From an uncultured Chloroflexota bacterium (GTDB taxonomy: Bacteria > Chloroflexota > Dehalococcoidia > UBA3495), in assembly GCA_913020235.1 (NCBI GenBank), contig CAJWBT010000133.1, positions 1 to 6,682 of the forward strand: DNA of 6,682 nt, given 5' to 3'. Positions 4,989 to 6,682 of the stretch are shown piece after piece; within the stretch, counting starts at the first letter, position 1, and the number at the start of each line of letters is the position of its first letter. The notes under the pieces were generated by a model. It was given only the letters and a program-made list of their open reading frames with translations, ran no database searches and was not told the origin of the DNA. The position numbers and the translations under genes were made by a program.

Positions 4989-5906
4989 ATGGAGCGTCGC
5001 GTGCCAACCAAGGAAGAGGTACTGGCATACCTGAAAGAGGACCGAAACTGGGGCCGGTGGGGCGCCGACGATCAAAAAGGTGCGCTCAACATGGTGACCC
5101 CCGAGAAGCGGGCGGCGGCAGCCCGGCTGGTCCGGAGCGGCCGGGCCGTTTCCTTGAGCCGCGAGTTTCCCAAGAACCCGGCTCCCAACAACCCCACTCC
5201 GGCCATCCACTATATGAAGCGCATGGATCGGGGCGCCGGGGCCGGGGCCGCGATTGACTACTATGGAATTTCCTACCATGGCACGGCCACCACCCACCTG
5301 GACGCCCTCTGCCACGTGTGGGACGCCAACGGGATGTGGAACGGCGGAAACCCCGACGAAACCATCACCATGGACGGGGCCATCTGGGGGTCGGTGGAGA
5401 ACTGGAAAGAAGGCATCGCAACCAGGGGCGTTCTCTTGGACGTGCCCAAACACCGGGGAGAGCCTTACGTAACCCCAGACAAGCCGGTCCACGGCTGGGA
5501 GCTGGAAGACATCGCCAAAGAAGAGGGGGTTTCCATGGAGCCCGGCGACGCATTGGTGGTGTACAGCGGCCGGGAAAAATGGAACGAAGCCGGCAATCTC
5601 CCCTGGGGCAGCGACCGGGACTCGCGCCCGGGCCTGCACGCCACCTGCCTGAAGTTCATCCGGGAGTCGGACTGTTGCCTGCTGGTGTGGGACATGATGG
5701 ACTTCCACCCCAACGGCTACAGCCTTCCTTGGTCGGTCCACGGGTCTATCTTCGCCTACGGTATCGGCCTGGTCGACAACTCTTTGCTTCAGCCTCTGGC
5801 CGAAGCCTGCGCCGAAGAGGGCCGCTACGAATTCATGCTCACCGTCAATCCCCTGCGGGTGGTCGGAGGCACCGGCTCTCCCGTCAACCCGATTGCCCTG
5901 TTCTAG
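4989..5906 (+). CDS. Cyclase-family metal-dependent hydrolase (kynurenine formamidase-like)
   Basis: The product has 305 residues, within the range of the longer actinobacterial/chloroflexal subgroup of the cyclase family (PF04199), which includes KynB-type formamidases and hydrolases acting on cyclic or amide substrates. Landmarks: RWGADDQKGALN (23-34), the metal-site segment SYHGTATTHLDALCH (95-109) with His97, His103, Asp105 and His109, HGWELEDIA, the MEPGDALVVYSGR strand, SVHGSIFAYGIGLVDN, and the C-terminal VVGGTGSPVNPIALF, strongly typical of this subgroup. The classical HxGTxxDxPxH motif is modified: its first His aligns with Thr99, while HLD...H is kept. AAGGAGGG at 4976-4983 lies 5 nt before the ATG, the strongest ribosome site in the window. 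The gene follows coxG on the same strand after 202 bp and converges with tag. Substrate unknown; true kynurenine formamidases are shorter (about 210 residues). Confidence 0.86.
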   Translation: MERRVPTKEEVLAYLKEDRNWGRWGADDQKGALNMVTPEKRAAAARLVRSGRAVSLSREFPKNPAPNNPTPAIHYMKRMDRGAGAGAAIDYYGISYHGTATTHLDALCHVWDANGMWNGGNPDETITMDGAIWGSVENWKEGIATRGVLLDVPKHRGEPYVTPDKPVHGWELEDIAKEEGVSMEPGDALVVYSGREKWNEAGNLPWGSDRDSRPGLHATCLKFIRESDCCLLVWDMMDFHPNGYSLPWSVHGSIFAYGIGLVDNSLLQPLAEACAEEGRYEFMLTVNPLRVVGGTGSPVNPIALF

Positions 5907-6109
5907 GAGGCCCAGCCGAGAAAGCGGCGCCGTGATCCTGTCCCCGCACCGTTGATGAGGACAACGGGGGTTCCAGCCGTCAGCGGCCGTTTCCGGTCCG
6001 TGGGCGGCCAAACCGCTTCCTGCCGAGTGCTATTAGACTGCGGACCGGCAAAGCCGTCGAGCCTCTCTTGGTCGGTCCCGAACGTTTGCGGGAGCCGTCG
6101 TGGCCCGAA

Positions 6110-6682
6110 TCAGGCAAGACTGGGCGGCCCGGCGACCTCCCGGTTCCGAAAGCAATAGACGGCGTGATCGTTGACCAGCCCGGCTGACTGCAGGAAGGCG
6201 TAGCAGATCGTCGCGCCGACGAATTTGAAGCCGCGGCGCTTCAGGTCGGCGCTGAGGTTGTCGGACAGGGGAGTCGTCGCCGGTATCTCGGCAATGTCCG
6301 CCCAGGAGTTGTGTACCGGTTCCCCGCCAATGAATCCCCAGACATAGGCGTCGAAGGTGCCAAACTCCTGTCGAATTGCCAGAAAAGCCCGGGCGTTCCC
6401 AACCGTCGCCTCGATCTTCCGGCGGTTTCGTATGATGCCGGGGTTCTGAAGTAGCGCCTCGATGCGTTCCAGGCCGTACGAAGCGATTTTTTCGACGTCG
6501 AAGTTGTCAAAGGCCGCCCGGTAGCCCTCTCTCTTCCGCAGGACGGTCTCCCAGCTCAAGCCGGCCTGGGCTCCTTCCAGCGTCAGCATCTCGAAGAACC
6601 TCTGGTCATCGTGCAGCGGCACGCCCCAGTCCCGGTCGTGGTATTCGATCATGAGGTCGCTCTTGGCCCATTCGCACCTGTT
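6110..6682 (-). CDS. tag: DNA-3-methyladenine glycosylase I, nearly complete
   Basis: The minus-strand frame is open to the right edge and ends TGA at 6112-6110, giving 190 visible residues; E. coli Tag has 187. It opens NRCEWAKSDLMIEYHDRDWG, matching the Tag start (RCxW...YHDxEWGVP), so probably only the start Met or a few residues are missing. The enzyme removes 3-methyladenine from alkylated DNA by base excision. The structural zinc ligands are all present: Cys3 and His15 at the N-terminus, and His173 and Cys177 in VNDHAVYC. The catalytic-pocket Glu36 and Trp lie in LEGAQAGLSW. The KKRGFKF-type helix-hairpin region appears as KRRGFKFVGATICYAF. The ATG at 6652 is internal and would delete the zinc Cys. 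The gene converges with the cyclase-family gene; 5907-6109 between them holds no gene or clear terminator. Confidence 0.95.
   Translation of the reverse strand, partial: NRCEWAKSDLMIEYHDRDWGVPLHDDQRFFEMLTLEGAQAGLSWETVLRKREGYRAAFDNFDVEKIASYGLERIEALLQNPGIIRNRRKIEATVGNARAFLAIRQEFGTFDAYVWGFIGGEPVHNSWADIAEIPATTPLSDNLSADLKRRGFKFVGATICYAFLQSAGLVNDHAVYCFRNREVAGPPSLA

Noticed and set aside
5949..5967. CCGTTG/CAACGG hairpin after the cyclase-family gene as a terminator
   Set aside because: Six-bp stem with a 7-nt loop but no T-run on either strand; too weak to call.
4593..6011. Long minus-strand open frame (472 codons) antisense to coxG and the cyclase-family gene
   Set aside because: Composition-driven open frame crossing two well-supported genes and the gap between them; no recognisable motif.
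5952..6158. Small plus-strand open frame of 68 codons between the convergent genes
   Set aside because: No convincing ribosome site or protein-like composition, and it runs into the 3' end of tag on the opposite strand.
6110..6652. Tag starting at the ATG at 6652
   Set aside because: The frame continues upstream to the window edge with NRCEW, which contains the conserved zinc Cys, so the true start is outside the window.

Overview
The window is GC-rich (roughly 60-65% by eye), with dense short intergenic gaps and well-formed GGAGG-type ribosome binding sites. The gene content is scattered soluble catabolic enzymes, namely MmgE/PrpD, SMP-30 lactonase, DAO-type FAD oxidase, M20 carbamoylase, CoxG and cyclase-family hydrolase. 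That mix, together with dispersed hairpin repeats, resembles uncultured environmental bacteria such as SAR202/Dehalococcoidia-type Chloroflexota. The taxonomic guess is an inference from gene content only.

Layout: (i) 1-163, minus strand: the N-terminus of an MmgE/PrpD-family protein that runs off the left edge, with a strong sigma70-like promoter and a perfect GC hairpin in its leader. (ii) 164-385: a divergent control region with a palindrome between two opposed promoters. (iii) 386-1234, plus strand: an SMP-30/gluconolactonase-family protein, closed by an intrinsic terminator that overlaps its stop codon. (iv) 1248-1530: three tandem copies of a 101-bp hairpin repeat, the first two identical. 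(v) 1569-2741 and 2817-4058, plus strand: a DAO-family FAD oxidoreductase followed after 75 bp by an M20 hydantoinase/carbamoylase-family amidase, probably co-transcribed. (vi) 4316-4786, plus strand: a solitary CoxG/SRPBCC protein. (vii) 4989-5906, plus strand: a cyclase-family metal hydrolase behind a structured leader. (viii) 6110-6682, minus strand: 3-methyladenine DNA glycosylase I (Tag), almost complete, convergent with the cyclase gene.

How the genes may work together: the amidase would release an amino acid and CO2/NH3 from an N-carbamoyl (or ureido) compound, and the adjacent FAD enzyme could oxidise the amine produced. The lactonase, cyclase-family hydrolase and PrpD-family protein fit a general ring-opening and organic-acid catabolic island. 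Tag is a housekeeping DNA-repair gene and probably unrelated. I see no defence system, transposase, CRISPR array, tRNA or rRNA. The most unusual features are non-coding: the directional hairpin repeat array and the structured leaders.
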